From DASPKT01 sp035626475 (GTDB taxonomy: Bacteria > Pseudomonadota > Alphaproteobacteria > Azospirillales > Azospirillaceae), in the NCBI GenBank assembly GCA_035626475.1, contig DASPNP010000056.1:1-55314 (forward strand): a DNA stretch of 55,314 bases. The letters run 5' to 3'. The position numbers were made by a program, and so were the translations under genes. Within the stretch, counting starts at the first letter, position 1. Every line of letters begins with the position of its first letter. This document shows, one piece after another, positions 1-8,953 of this stretch. The notes under the pieces are model-generated. The model was not told the DNA's origin. It made no database searches and saw only the letters and a program-made list of their open reading frames with translations.

Positions 1-1106
1 ACGCGCGTCACTTCGGAGGAGAAGCCGTTCAGCTGGTCCACCATCGTGTTGATGGTTTCCTTCAGTTCCAGGATCTCGCCCTTCACGTCCACCGTGATCT
101 TGCGCGACAGGTCGCCGCGCGCCACGGCCGTCGTCACCTGCGCGATGTTGCGGACCTGGTCGGTCAGGTTGCCGCACATGGCGTTCACGGAGTCGGTCAG
201 GTCCTTCCAGGTGCCGGCCACGCCCGGCACGATCGCCTGGCCGCCCAGCTTGCCTTCGGTGCCGACCTCACGCGCCACGCGCGTCACTTCCGAGGCGAAG
301 GAGCGCAGCTGGTCCACCATCGTGTTGATGGCTTCCTTCAGCTGCAGGATCTCGCCGCGGACGTCCACGGTGATCTTCTTGGACAAGTCGCCGTTCGCCA
401 CGGCGATGGTCACCTCGGCGATGTTGCGGACCTGCGCCGTCAGGTTGCCGGCCATGGAGTTCACGGAGTCCGTGAGGTCCTTCCACACGCCGGTCACCTC
501 GCGCACCTGCGCCTGACCGCCCAGCTTGCCGTCGGTGCCCACCTCGCGCGCCACGCGCGTCACTTCCGAGGTGAAGACGTTCAGCTGCTTGATCATGGTG
601 TTGACGATGGTCGCCGAGCGCAGGAACTCGCCCTTCAGCGGCCGGCCGTCCACGTCCAGCGGCACCGTCTGCAGCAGGTCGCCGCGCGCGACGGCGGTGA
701 TGACGCGGGTCACCTCGGTCGTCGGCCAGAGCAGATCGTCGATCAGCGAGTTGACCGAGGCCTCCATCTCGCCCCAGGCGCCGTCGGCCAGGTTGAACTT
801 CACGCGCTGGCGGGTCTTGCCCTCGCGGCCCACGACCTGGCCGACGCGCTCCAGCTGCTGCGACATGCGCTCGTTGGCCGAGACGATGTCATTGAAGGTG
901 TCGGCGATCTTGCCCATCACGCCCAGCATCTCGCCCGGCATGCGCACGGAGAAGTCGCCCACCTTCACCGACTGCAGCGCCTTCAGCAGCTGCGTCAGCT
1001 CGGCATGGGTGAGATCCTGCGCATCGATCGGCAATGGCATGGGATCGGGAAGGTCCGTCGCGGTCTTCGGCTCGAGCGTGGCGTCGGTCGGATGGTCGAG
1101 CTGCAC
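1..1106 (-). CDS. HAMP-array sensor histidine kinase, N-terminal part (3' end outside window)
   Basis: About 368 residues are visible. After a roughly 40-residue leader come tandem HAMP units of about 92 residues, each with the pattern KDLTDSVNxM, VRNIAxVTxAVAxGDLSxKI and INTMVDQLxxFxSEVTRVA. Such arrays are typical of large soluble hybrid kinases related to fungal group III (Nik1) osmosensors, in which the HAMP stack feeds a HisKA-HATPase core. That core would lie left of position 1, so kinase activity is inferred. The first unit (LKALQSVKVGDFSVRMPGEM) is the typical leading HAMP. No membrane segment is visible. I chose the GTG at 1106, which has AGGAG eight bases upstream. Part of an apparent plus-strand ORF here is only its shadow. 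Confidence 0.85.
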   Translation of the reverse strand, partial: MQLDHPTDATLEPKTATDLPDPMPLPIDAQDLTHAELTQLLKALQSVKVGDFSVRMPGEMLGVMGKIADTFNDIVSANERMSQQLERVGQVVGREGKTRQRVKFNLADGAWGEMEASVNSLIDDLLWPTTEVTRVITAVARGDLLQTVPLDVDGRPLKGEFLRSATIVNTMIKQLNVFTSEVTRVAREVGTDGKLGGQAQVREVTGVWKDLTDSVNSMAGNLTAQVRNIAEVTIAVANGDLSKKITVDVRGEILQLKEAINTMVDQLRSFASEVTRVAREVGTEGKLGGQAIVPGVAGTWKDLTDSVNAMCGNLTDQVRNIAQVTTAVARGDLSRKITVDVKGEILELKETINTMVDQLNGFSSEVTR

Positions 1107-1691
1107 GATGGGGGCTCCTGGGCGTCTGCTGAAGCGTTCACGGGACGGCGAAAACGCCCCGCCCCCCATGGTCCGGGGCCGGGACGGGTGGTCGAGGGGA
1201 CGCCCGCCGGATTGCGGGCGCGCGTGGACGCGTTGGGCACGGCTTCCCCATGGGCGGACCGCACGCGGTCTTCCCGGTCCGGCGGATGGCTGCCGCCGTA
1301 TCGCTTATGGGGGACCGGCCGCGCGCTACGGCCGGTTGTTCTGTGCCCGCTTCGTCGTGTCCACGAGTCGTCGCTGGGTCCGGCTTAGGTCTAGCACTTA
1401 GGACCCATCCCAGAGAACAGGCCGGAAGGGCAGAGGGGTGTATGACCTAGGGCTTACGTCCTTGGCCCAGGATCACCCGATTTGGCTGGGGAATCCTGGT
1501 AGTCCAGGCCCACTCCACCCCGGAAGCGGCTGATCCCGCAGGAAAGGACTCACCGGGTGGGGTAGGACGGCCCTCCCGGAAGCGACAAAGCCCTGTCCGG
1601 AAGAAATCGACAAACCTTCCAGCGGGGTCAATCTTGACCCCCGCCCGCCGACGCGCCAGTTTGCAAAGGAGAGATCGGACGGAGGTGCGGG
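1107..1691. other. 585-bp intergenic region, no gene recognised
   Basis: This gap separates the divergently transcribed kinase and metal-efflux operon, so it should hold both promoters. I see no convincing ORF, repeat family member or clear operator. Around 1390-1470 it is slightly less GC-rich than its surroundings. I could not assign -35 or -10 boxes. Confidence 0.4.
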
Positions 1692-2207
1692 ATGCGCACG
1701 GCGGTGCGGGAGGTCGGGCGGATGGCGATGGCGGGGCTGCTGGCCCTGGCCGCGCTGTTCGTGCTGGCCGGCCCGGCGGCGGCGCACCAGGGGCATGTCC
1801 ACGCGGCCCAAGCGGCCCATGGCGCGCCCGTCTCCGCCGCCCGCCTTCACGCCGTGCCGGCTCCCGCGCGGCAGGTCCAGGCGCCGACCGCCGCGTCCCC
1901 GGAGCTGATGCTTCGGGACGCGGTGCAGGCCGCCGATATCCGGACCGACTGCCACGCCCTCGCCGCCGCTGCGGTGCTGACCGCGGGCGGCGCGGGCGAT
2001 TGCCCCGGCCATGGCGGGCACGAGCCGGGCGGCGAGTGCTGCTGCGGCCCGGCCCATTGCGCCGGCATCGGCGCCGCCGGCCTGCCGCTGTCCCCGGCGG
2101 CCCTGCCCTCCCCGGCCGCCGCCGAGCCCCGGCCCGGCCTCGCCTCCGCCGTGCCGCCCGGCATCGGCCATGCCCCCGATCTGAGGCCGCCGCTGGCCGC
2201 CGCCTGA
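1692..2207 (+). CDS. Small exported Cys/His-rich protein upstream of metal RND efflux genes
   Basis: A 171-residue protein with an N-terminal signal sequence (hydrophobic core MAGLLALAALFVLAGPAAA) followed by HQGHVHAA. A central cluster, CPGHGGHEPGGECCCGPAHC, has five Cys and several His residues within about 20 positions and looks like a soft-metal binding patch. The rest is Ala/Pro-rich and low-complexity. It starts the run that continues with the adaptor and the RND pump, so a periplasmic metal-chaperone or sensing role is plausible. That role is inferred from context, and I recognise no named family. The start ATG follows GGAGGTGCGGG. Confidence 0.65.
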   Translation: MRTAVREVGRMAMAGLLALAALFVLAGPAAAHQGHVHAAQAAHGAPVSAARLHAVPAPARQVQAPTAASPELMLRDAVQAADIRTDCHALAAAAVLTAGGAGDCPGHGGHEPGGECCCGPAHCAGIGAAGLPLSPAALPSPAAAEPRPGLASAVPPGIGHAPDLRPPLAAA

Positions 2208-2271
2208 CCGTCCACGCCCCTGCTCCGTCTGGAGCGAGCGGGCCTGCCGACCCTCATGCGGATGCCTGTCC

Positions 2272-3909
2272 ATGTTCAGCCTGTCTCCCCGCGCCCTGCG
2301 CGCCCTCTTGCCGGCCCTGCTGCTGGCCCTCCTCTCCCTGTCTCCCGCCCGCGCCCATGAGGGCCACGACCATGGCGCGGAGGAGCCCGCCGCCACGGCA
2401 CCAGCCCTGCCGGGAGTGGAGGCGACCGGGTCGGAGTTCGAGCTGGCCGGTGCATTGCGCGGCGGCACCCTCGTGCTCTGGATCGACCGCTACCGCGACA
2501 ACGCGCCGGTGACGGACGCCGAGGTGCTGGTCTCGGTCGATGGCGGCCAGAACGTCAAGGCGGAGGCCCGGCCCGACGGCACCTTCGCCCTGCCCGCCGG
2601 GTGGGCGGACCAGCCCGGCGCGCGCGAGCTGCTGTTCACCGTCACGTCGGGCGACGCCGCCGACCTGCTGACCGGCACGCTGACCGTGACGGAGGCCGGC
2701 GACGCCCACCATCACGAGCATCCCGTCCCCTGGGCCTGGATCGCCGGCGCCTTCCTGGCCGGGCTGGCCGTGGCCGGCGCGGGCGGTGCGGCGCTGCGGC
2801 GACGGGGGGCGCTGGCGGCCCTGGCGCTGCTGCTGCTGGTCCCGGCGCAGGCCCGCGCGCATGAGGGCCACGACCATGCGGCGGAGGAGGCGGCGCCCGC
2901 GGCGGCCGACGCGCCCCGGCGCCTGGCGGACGGCAGCCTGTCCGTGCCCAAGGCGACCCAGCGGCTGCTGGCGGTCCGCACCGCCCCGGCGGAGGCGGGC
3001 CGGGCGCCGCGCACCAGCCGCTTGGCCGGCCGCATCGTCTCCGACCCGGGCTTCGCCGGCCGGGTGCAGCCGAGCCAGCCCGGCCGCATCGAGCCGCCGG
3101 AGGGCGGCATGCCGCATCTGGGCCAGCGGGTGGAGGCCGGCCAGGTGCTGGCCTATGTCGTGCCGGCGGTGGACACGGTGGAGCGCGGCGACGTGCAGGA
3201 GCGCATCGCCGAGGTCGAGAAGCAGCTGGAGATCGCCCGGCGCAAGGCCGAGCGGCTGGAGCGCCTGAAGGGCGTGGTGGCCGAGCGGGAGGTGGAGGAC
3301 GCGCGCGCCGAGCTGGCCGGCCTGCGCCGCCAGCGCGAGGCGCTGCGCCCGACGCTGGCCCGGCGCGAGGCGCTGCGGGCGCCCGTCTCCGGCATCATCG
3401 CGGCGGTGGACGCGCTGCCGGGCCAGATGGTGGACGACCTGGACGAGCGGGTGCTGTTCGAGATCGTCGACCCGGCCGGGCTGATGGTGGAGGCGCTGGC
3501 CTTCGACCCCGCCCTCGCCGCCCAGCTGGCCGCCGGCACGGCGGTGACCGACGGCGGCGCCGAGCTGCGCCTGACCCCCGTCGGCCAGGGCCCCGCCCGG
3601 CGCGCCGGCGCGGTGCCGCTGGTCTTCCGGGTGGAGCAGCCGCCGGCGGGCTTGAGCGTCGGCACGCCGGTGACGGTGCATGCCGCGACGGCCGCGTCGC
3701 TGGAAGGCATCCTGCTGCCGCGCGACGCGGTGGTGCGCGGCGCCGACGGGCTGCCCACGGTCTGGGAGCATGTCGGGCCCCAGCGCTTCCGCCCCCGGGC
3801 GGTAAGGATCGAGGAGGTCGGCGGCGACCGCGTGCTGGTCACGGCTGGGCTGGAGCCGGGCGCCCGCGTGGTGGTGGCCGGCGCCGGCCTGCTGAACCAG
3901 ATCCGCTGA
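2272..3909 (+). CDS. RND efflux periplasmic adaptor (HlyD/CusB-like) with His-rich N-terminal extension
   Basis: 545 residues. The C-terminal two thirds (about 250-545) is a membrane-fusion adaptor: barrel-sandwich segment GMPHLGQRVEAGQVLAYV, a short coiled-coil hairpin near 300-370 (EIARRKAERLERLKGVVAE), then beta-barrel and membrane-proximal parts ending VVVAGAGLLNQIR. The N-terminal part has its own signal peptide, HEGHDHGAEE, and a beta-sandwich-like stretch. A hydrophobic segment near 150-200 follows, ending AQARAHEGHDH and looking like a second signal peptide. Duplicated HEGHDH motifs indicate a metal substrate. The pump gene begins 10 bp downstream, so the two form an operon. The substrate metal cannot be decided. 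An iteron-like 19-mer lies inside the gene at 3791-3809. Confidence 0.88.
   Translation: MFSLSPRALRALLPALLLALLSLSPARAHEGHDHGAEEPAATAPALPGVEATGSEFELAGALRGGTLVLWIDRYRDNAPVTDAEVLVSVDGGQNVKAEARPDGTFALPAGWADQPGARELLFTVTSGDAADLLTGTLTVTEAGDAHHHEHPVPWAWIAGAFLAGLAVAGAGGAALRRRGALAALALLLLVPAQARAHEGHDHAAEEAAPAAADAPRRLADGSLSVPKATQRLLAVRTAPAEAGRAPRTSRLAGRIVSDPGFAGRVQPSQPGRIEPPEGGMPHLGQRVEAGQVLAYVVPAVDTVERGDVQERIAEVEKQLEIARRKAERLERLKGVVAEREVEDARAELAGLRRQREALRPTLARREALRAPVSGIIAAVDALPGQMVDDLDERVLFEIVDPAGLMVEALAFDPALAAQLAAGTAVTDGGAELRLTPVGQGPARRAGAVPLVFRVEQPPAGLSVGTPVTVHAATAASLEGILLPRDAVVRGADGLPTVWEHVGPQRFRPRAVRIEEVGGDRVLVTAGLEPGARVVVAGAGLLNQIR
3791..3809 (-). repeat. Orphan iteron-like 19-mer inside the RND adaptor gene
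   Basis: The plus strand reads GCCCCCGGGCGGTAAGGAT, which differs at one base from the reverse complement of the origin iteron consensus ATCCTTACCGCCTGGGGGC. In the reading frame it forces codons GTA (Val) and AGG (Arg), which are uncommon in this strongly C/G-ending gene. Confidence 0.55.
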
Positions 3910-3919
3910 GGGCGCGCCC

Positions 3920-6900
3920 ATGTTCACCGCGATCGTCGGCGCATCCTTGCGCCACCGCCTGGCCGTGCTGGCCCTGGCCTTCATCCTGGCGGCGCTGGGG
4001 GCGATGAGCCTGCGCGACATGGCCGTGGACGTGTTCCCCGACCTGAACCGCCCCACCGTCACCCTCATGACCGAGGCGCCCGGCTTGGCGCCGGAGGAGG
4101 TGGAGCAGCTGGTCACCTTCCCGGTGGAGACCGCCATGAACGGCATGCCCGGGGTGACCCGGGTGCGCTCCACCTCCGGCGCCGGCCTGTCGGTGGTGAC
4201 GGTCGAGTTCGACTGGGGCACGGACATCTTCCGCAACCGCCAGCAGGTGGCGGAGAAGCTGGCCCTGCTGGCGACCCAGCTGCCCCAGGGCATCACCCCG
4301 GCCATGGGCCCGGTCTCCTCCATCATGGGCGAGATCATGCTGGTGGCGCTGACCGGGACCGAGGGGACCACCCCCATGGCGCTGCGCGAGCTGGCGGACT
4401 GGGTGGTGCGGCCGCGGCTGCTGTCCATCCCCGGCATCGCCCAGATCATCCCGATCGGCGGCGAGGTGCGCGAGATCCGCGTCGCCCCCGACCCCGGCCG
4501 CATGGCGCTGCTGGAGGTGACGCTGGAGGAGCTGCTGGCGGCGCTGGAGGGCTACGGCGCCAATGCCGGCGGCGGCTTCGTCGAGCGCCGGTCGCAGGAG
4601 CTGCTGGTCCGCGCCATCGGCCGCAGCGCCGACCCGGCCGAGCTGGGCATGCTGACCGTGGCCGTGCGCGACGGCCGCCCCATCGCCCTGCGCCAGGTGG
4701 CGGAGGTCGGCATATCGGCCCGTCCCAAGCGCGGCGACGCCGGCGTGGACGGCAACCCGGCCGTCATCCTGTCGGTGCAGAAGCAGCCGGGCGCCGACAC
4801 GGTCGCCCTGACCGCCCAGGTCGAGGCGGCGCTGGCCGACCTGGCCCGCACCATGCCCCCGGGGGTGACGGCCGACCGGGTGCTGTTCCGCCAGGCCGAC
4901 TTCATCTCGACCTCCATCTGGAACGTGCAGCGCGTCCTGGTCGAGGCCGGCATCGTCGTCGCCGTGGTGCTGTTCCTGTTCCTGCTGAACTGGCGCACCA
5001 CCGCCATCTCGCTGGTGGCGATCCCGCTGTCGCTGCTGGTGGCGGTGCTGGTCTTCCGCCTGTTCGGGCTGACCATCAACACCATGACCCTGGGCGGGCT
5101 CGCCATCGCCGTGGGCGAGCTGGTGGACGACGCGGTGGTCGATGTCGAGAACATCTTCCGGCGCCTGCGGGAGAACCGCGCGCTGCCCGATCCCCGCCCG
5201 GCCCTGTCGGTGGTGCTGGACGCCAGCACCGAGGTGCGCTCCGGCATCCTCTACGCCACCGCCATCGTCGTGCTGGTCTTCGTGCCGCTGTTCGCGCTGT
5301 CGGGCATCGAGGGGCGGCTGTTCGCGCCGCTGGGCATGGCCTACATCGTCTCCATCCTGGCGAGCCTGCTGGTCGCCATCTCGGTGACGCCGGTGCTGGC
5401 CTCCTACCTGCTGCCGCGGCTGAAGCGGCTGGAGCATGGGGAAAGCGGCCTGGTGCGGCGGCTGAAGGCGGGCAACGCCCGGCTGCTGGACTGGGCCTTC
5501 GGCCATCGCCGGCTGGTGATCGGCACGGCGCTGGCGGCCGTGCTGGTGGCGGTGGCGGCGCTGGCCACATTGCCGCGCGCCTTCCTGCCGCCCTTCAACG
5601 AGGGCACGCTGACCATCAATTTGCTGCTGAACCCCGGCGTCAGCTTGGCCGAGTCCGACCGGCTGGCCCGTGCGGCGGAGCGGCTGGTGCTGCAGGTGCC
5701 GGAGGTGGTGAGCGTCGGCCGCCGCACCGGCCGCGCGGAGCTGGACGAGCATGCCGAGGGGGTCCATTACTCCGAACTCGACGTGGACCTGGAGCCGGAG
5801 GGCCGCCCGCGCGACATCGTGCTGGCCGACATCCGCGCCCGGCTGGCGGCGCTGCCCGGCTCGGTCAATATCGGCCAGCCCATCGGCCACCGTCTCGACC
5901 ACATGCTCTCGGGCGTGCGGGCGCAGCTGGCGCTGAAGATCCATGGCGAGGATCTGGACCAGCTGCGCGGCCTGGCCGAGGACCTCCGCCAGCGCCTCTC
6001 ATCCATCCCCGGTCTGGTCGATTTGCAGGTGGAGCGGCAGGTGCTGATCCCGCAGCTGCGGGTGCGGGTCGATCCCGCCCGGGCCGCGCTCTACGGCGTC
6101 ACGCCGGCCGAGGTGACGGAGGCGGTGGCCGACCTCACCTCGGGCATCGCCGTGTCGGAGATGGTGGAGGGCGTCAGGCGGTTCGAGTTGGTGGTGCGGC
6201 TGGCCGAGGCGGCGCGTGGCCCGGAGGCGCTGGGCGGGCTGCTGGTGCGCACCGCCGAGGGGCCGGTGGCGCTGTCGGCCCTGGCCGAGATCGAGGAGAC
6301 CGACGGCCCCAACCAGATCGGCCGCGAGAACGGCAAGCGCCGGATCATCGTGCTGGGCAACGCGGCGGAGGGGGCCGACATGGGCGCCATCGTCGCGGCC
6401 GTCCGCGCGGAGCTGGCCCGCACGCCCCTGCCCGCCGGCACCTTCGCCAGCCTGGAGGGCACCTTCCAGGCGCAGGAGGAGGCGCAGCGCACCATCGGCC
6501 TTCTGGCCTGCGTGTCGCTGGCGCTGATCTTCCTGGTGCTGTACCTGCGCTACCGCTCGGCCGCGCTGGCGCTGGTGGTGATGGGCAACGTGCCGCTGGC
6601 CCTGGTCGGCGGGGCGGCGGCGCTGTGGCTGGCGGGGCAGCCCCTGTCGGTCGCCTCGCTGGTGGGCTTCGTGACGCTGGCCGGCATCGCCACGCGCAAC
6701 GGCATCCTGAAGGTAAGCCACTACATCAACCTGGTCCTGCACGAGGGCGAGAGCTTCGGCCGGGCCATGATCCTGCGCGGCTCGCAGGAGCGGCTGGTGC
6801 CGGTGCTGATGACCGCGCTGTCCGCCGGCCTGGCGCTGGTGCCGCTGCTGATCGGCGCCGACCAGCCGGGCAAGGAGATCCTGCACCCCGTGGCCGTCAC

Positions 6901-7021
6901 CATCTTCGGCGGCCTGATCAGCGCCACCCTGCTGGACGCGATGCTGACCCCCCTGCTGTTCGAGCGCTACGGCGCCCCCGCCGTGGCAAGGCTGGCGGCG
7001 GGGGCGAGGGAGACGTATTGA
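3920..7021 (+). CDS. Heavy-metal RND efflux permease (CusA/CzcA-type)
   Basis: 1033 residues, the usual size of the family. It begins with the inner-membrane helix (VLALAFILAALGAMSL) and the FPDLNRPTV segment typical of CusA/CzcA proteins. A large periplasmic porter domain follows, then repeated transmembrane bundles. The helix-4 motif near residues 397-415 (VGELVDDAVVDVENIFRR) carries the acidic residues of the proton relay. The pump would work with the upstream adaptor and an outer-membrane factor to move metal cations out of the periplasm. No outer-membrane channel gene is present here, so it must be supplied elsewhere. The DDAVVDVEN form differs from classical CzcA, so the metal (Cu/Ag versus Co/Zn/Cd) is left open. 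Confidence 0.92.
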   Translation: MFTAIVGASLRHRLAVLALAFILAALGAMSLRDMAVDVFPDLNRPTVTLMTEAPGLAPEEVEQLVTFPVETAMNGMPGVTRVRSTSGAGLSVVTVEFDWGTDIFRNRQQVAEKLALLATQLPQGITPAMGPVSSIMGEIMLVALTGTEGTTPMALRELADWVVRPRLLSIPGIAQIIPIGGEVREIRVAPDPGRMALLEVTLEELLAALEGYGANAGGGFVERRSQELLVRAIGRSADPAELGMLTVAVRDGRPIALRQVAEVGISARPKRGDAGVDGNPAVILSVQKQPGADTVALTAQVEAALADLARTMPPGVTADRVLFRQADFISTSIWNVQRVLVEAGIVVAVVLFLFLLNWRTTAISLVAIPLSLLVAVLVFRLFGLTINTMTLGGLAIAVGELVDDAVVDVENIFRRLRENRALPDPRPALSVVLDASTEVRSGILYATAIVVLVFVPLFALSGIEGRLFAPLGMAYIVSILASLLVAISVTPVLASYLLPRLKRLEHGESGLVRRLKAGNARLLDWAFGHRRLVIGTALAAVLVAVAALATLPRAFLPPFNEGTLTINLLLNPGVSLAESDRLARAAERLVLQVPEVVSVGRRTGRAELDEHAEGVHYSELDVDLEPEGRPRDIVLADIRARLAALPGSVNIGQPIGHRLDHMLSGVRAQLALKIHGEDLDQLRGLAEDLRQRLSSIPGLVDLQVERQVLIPQLRVRVDPARAALYGVTPAEVTEAVADLTSGIAVSEMVEGVRRFELVVRLAEAARGPEALGGLLVRTAEGPVALSALAEIEETDGPNQIGRENGKRRIIVLGNAAEGADMGAIVAAVRAELARTPLPAGTFASLEGTFQAQEEAQRTIGLLACVSLALIFLVLYLRYRSAALALVVMGNVPLALVGGAAALWLAGQPLSVASLVGFVTLAGIATRNGILKVSHYINLVLHEGESFGRAMILRGSQERLVPVLMTALSAGLALVPLLIGADQPGKEILHPVAVTIFGGLISATLLDAMLTPLLFERYGAPAVARLAAGARETY

Positions 7022-7035
7022 GGGGGCAGCGTAGG

Positions 7036-7163
7036 TGGTGTGCGTCCTTCGACAAGCTCAGGATGAGGGGGATTGAGCGGCTCCCGGCCGAGCTTCCGCC
7101 CGTTGAAACAGGAGTGCCTCGCGCACCCCTCCCTCATCCTGAGCTTGTCGAAGGACGCACCAC
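7036..7163. repeat. Palindromic repeat family A, copy 1
   Basis: Outer arms GTGCGTCCTTCGACAAGCTC and its inverted copy GAGCTTGTCGAAGGACGCAC enclose a loop of about 80 bp containing GGCTCCCGG and CAGGAGTGCCT. Six other copies occur in this window. It lies between the RND pump and the acetyltransferase gene and may also act as a terminator. Confidence 0.85.
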
Positions 7164-7227
7164 GCTCCAGCCTCTCCGCACCGCGACCAGCCGACCGACC
7201 GCCGGTCAAGGCCCTCAGGAGCCCCCG

Positions 7228-7824
7228 ATGCAGGACGACCCCCGCACCCACAAGGCCCGCATGCTGGCGGGCGAGCTCTACGATCCCATGGACCCGGAGC
7301 TGGTCGCCGGCCGGGAGCGGGCGCGCGATCTCTGCCAGGCGCTGAACGCCACCCGCGAGGCGGACCGCGACGGGCGGCGCCGGCTGCTGGTCGAGCTGTT
7401 CGGCACGGGCGGCGACAGCGTATGGATGCAGCCGCCTTTCCATTGCGACTACGGGTCCAACATCCATCTGGGCGAGCGGGTGTTCTTCAACTTCAACTGC
7501 GTCGTGCTGGATGTCTGCCCGGTGCGGATCGGCAGCTTCACCCTGTTCGGGCCGGGGGTGCAGATCCTGACGCCGCTGCACCCCATGGACCCCGAGCTGC
7601 GCCGGCGCGAGGAATACGGCAGCCCCGTCGAGATCGGCCAGGACGTCTGGGTCGGGGCCGGCGCGCTGATCCTGCCCGGCGTGGGCATCGGCGACCGCGC
7701 GGTCATCGGCGCCGGCAGCGTGGTGACGCGCGACGTGCCCGCGGGCATGTTCGCGGCGGGCAACCCGTGCCGGGTGATCCGGGAGATCGGGGAGGAGCGG
7801 GGACCTAGCCCTGCACCGGCTTGA
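7228..7824 (+). CDS. maa: Maltose/galactoside O-acetyltransferase family protein
   Basis: 198 residues. The N-terminal MARMLAGELYDPMDPEL-like segment (KARMLAGELYDP) is the Mac domain of maltose acetyltransferases. It is followed by a left-handed beta-helix of hexapeptide repeats (IGSFTLFGPGVQILTPLHP, IGQDVWVGAGALILPGVGIG) and the ending VIGAGSVVTRDVPAGMFAAGNPCRVIR. The catalytic His sits in TPLHP. Family members transfer acetyl from acetyl-CoA to a sugar hydroxyl in the cytoplasm. The true acceptor sugar is unknown. I chose the ATG at 7228 over upstream in-frame extensions because CAGGAG precedes it and family similarity starts there. Its end overlaps the convergent small gene by 20 bp. Confidence 0.88.
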   Translation: MQDDPRTHKARMLAGELYDPMDPELVAGRERARDLCQALNATREADRDGRRRLLVELFGTGGDSVWMQPPFHCDYGSNIHLGERVFFNFNCVVLDVCPVRIGSFTLFGPGVQILTPLHPMDPELRRREEYGSPVEIGQDVWVGAGALILPGVGIGDRAVIGAGSVVTRDVPAGMFAAGNPCRVIREIGEERGPSPAPA

Positions 7825-8011
7825 ACCGCGCCGGGTCGCGCACCGTGTGCAGCGACAGCGACAGGCGCTGGTGCTCCAGCCCGTCGACCAGCAGCTCCAC
7901 GTTCGGCACGGGCAGGCCCGGCTTGCTGTGGATGGCGTGGACCAGGAGGCGCCGGCCGTAGGGGCGGGTCTCCATCAGCCAGGTGCCGGGGACGGGATCG
8001 ATCGCGCTCAT
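7805..8011 (-). CDS. Small hypothetical protein (68 aa)
   Basis: Sequence starts MSAIDPVPGTWLMETRPYG and ends VRDPARFKPVQG. It is a compact, mixed-charge protein with alternating hydrophobic residues (RLLVHAIHSKPGLPVPNVELLVDG) suggesting a small beta-rich fold. It has no signal peptide. It is convergent with the acetyltransferase gene and overlaps its 3' end by 20 bp. I do not recognise the family. Codon third positions are strongly C/G, supporting a real gene, but the ribosome-binding site is weak. A 30-residue-longer form starting at 8101 is possible but less likely. Confidence 0.55.
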   Translation of the reverse strand: MSAIDPVPGTWLMETRPYGRRLLVHAIHSKPGLPVPNVELLVDGLEHQRLSLSLHTVRDPARFKPVQG

Positions 8012-8123
8012 GCCGGGACTCTGCCAAAGAGCTTGTCCCTTTGAAAGGGATCGCCCGCGTCCCCATCCCTGCGGATAGGGTACGCGGGCGGCACTCGACA
8101 AGATTTCAACGGGCGGGAACGGC

Positions 8124-8729
8124 TCACCAGGTCGGCGGCACGTCCATCGGGTCCACGCCCTCGCGGCCGGGGACGGTCACCACCGGCGTCTCGGGCTCCA
8201 CCGGCACCAGCGCGCGGTTGCGCGGGATCGGGCGGCGCTGCTGGGCGCGGCGGTACTGGCGCACGCCGGTGCGGGCGAAGCCGCCCAGCACGATCACGCC
8301 CATCGCCAGCAGGAACCAGGTGCGGGCGTCGAAGCCGCCGCGCGACGGGCCGGCGACGCCCTCGCGGAAGGCCACCGGCGTCGGCGGGCCGTTGGTGACG
8401 TCGGTCAGCTCGCCCTCCTCCAGCCGCAGCCGGATGAAGCGCGCGTCGGACGGCCGGTCGAACTCGATCCAGACGGCGCGGCGGCGCCAATCCTCCCAGC
8501 CCTGGACGTGCCAGGGCCCGATGCGGCCGACATGCATGTGCCCGTTCAGCGCCTCGGCCAGCCGGCTGACGCCGTAGATGCCGCCGCTGACGGGGACCAG
8601 CAGAAGGCGGCCGGCATCATCGGCGGCGCTGCCGTACGTGTCGGCGGCGTACGTACGGGCGCCGTACGCGTCGTTCCGTTGACCGGGATCGTACCGGTGG
8701 CTGGGGTCGTGCAGGGTGCCGGTGCTCAC
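8124..8729 (-). CDS. Hypothetical protein with C-terminal membrane anchor segment (201 aa)
   Basis: Begins at GTG 8729 with GGGAGA upstream. Residues 1-40 are polar and Tyr/Asp-rich. Residues 40-140 form a globular region with GRLLLVPVSGGIYGVSRLAEALNGHMHVG and a strand-rich segment (RAVWIEFDRPSDARFIRLRLEEGEL). One hydrophobic helix (TWFLLAMGVIVLGGFA) near 152-167 is followed by a basic, Pro-rich tail (QYRRAQQRRPIPRNRALVP). The layout suggests an inner-membrane protein with most of its mass on one side. No family recognised. Confidence 0.6.
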   Translation of the reverse strand: MSTGTLHDPSHRYDPGQRNDAYGARTYAADTYGSAADDAGRLLLVPVSGGIYGVSRLAEALNGHMHVGRIGPWHVQGWEDWRRRAVWIEFDRPSDARFIRLRLEEGELTDVTNGPPTPVAFREGVAGPSRGGFDARTWFLLAMGVIVLGGFARTGVRQYRRAQQRRPIPRNRALVPVEPETPVVTVPGREGVDPMDVPPTW

Positions 8730-8953
8730 GCTCGCTCTCCCATCATCGCGCCAATGGTCATGGCTCCACGGGAGAGAAACAGCCGGGCCGGCCGAGTGTC
8801 ACGGCCAGGGCGTCACGGACGGCGCCGGCGCAGGGCTGGAGCCGTGTCCGGCGACCGCGAATTCGCGAATGGCGGCGGCGCATCCGGGCTTGGCCCATGG
8901 CCGGGGCGGCTGGCAAGCATCGGCCATCGCCATTCCCCACCGGAGACACCGAC

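Noticed and set aside
268..486. 72-codon minus-strand frame at the left edge
   Set aside because: Out of frame with the HAMP-array kinase that occupies this strand.
2254..5944. Two long minus-strand frames opposite the RND adaptor and pump
   Set aside because: High-GC shadows; Gln/His/Arg-rich without fold signatures.
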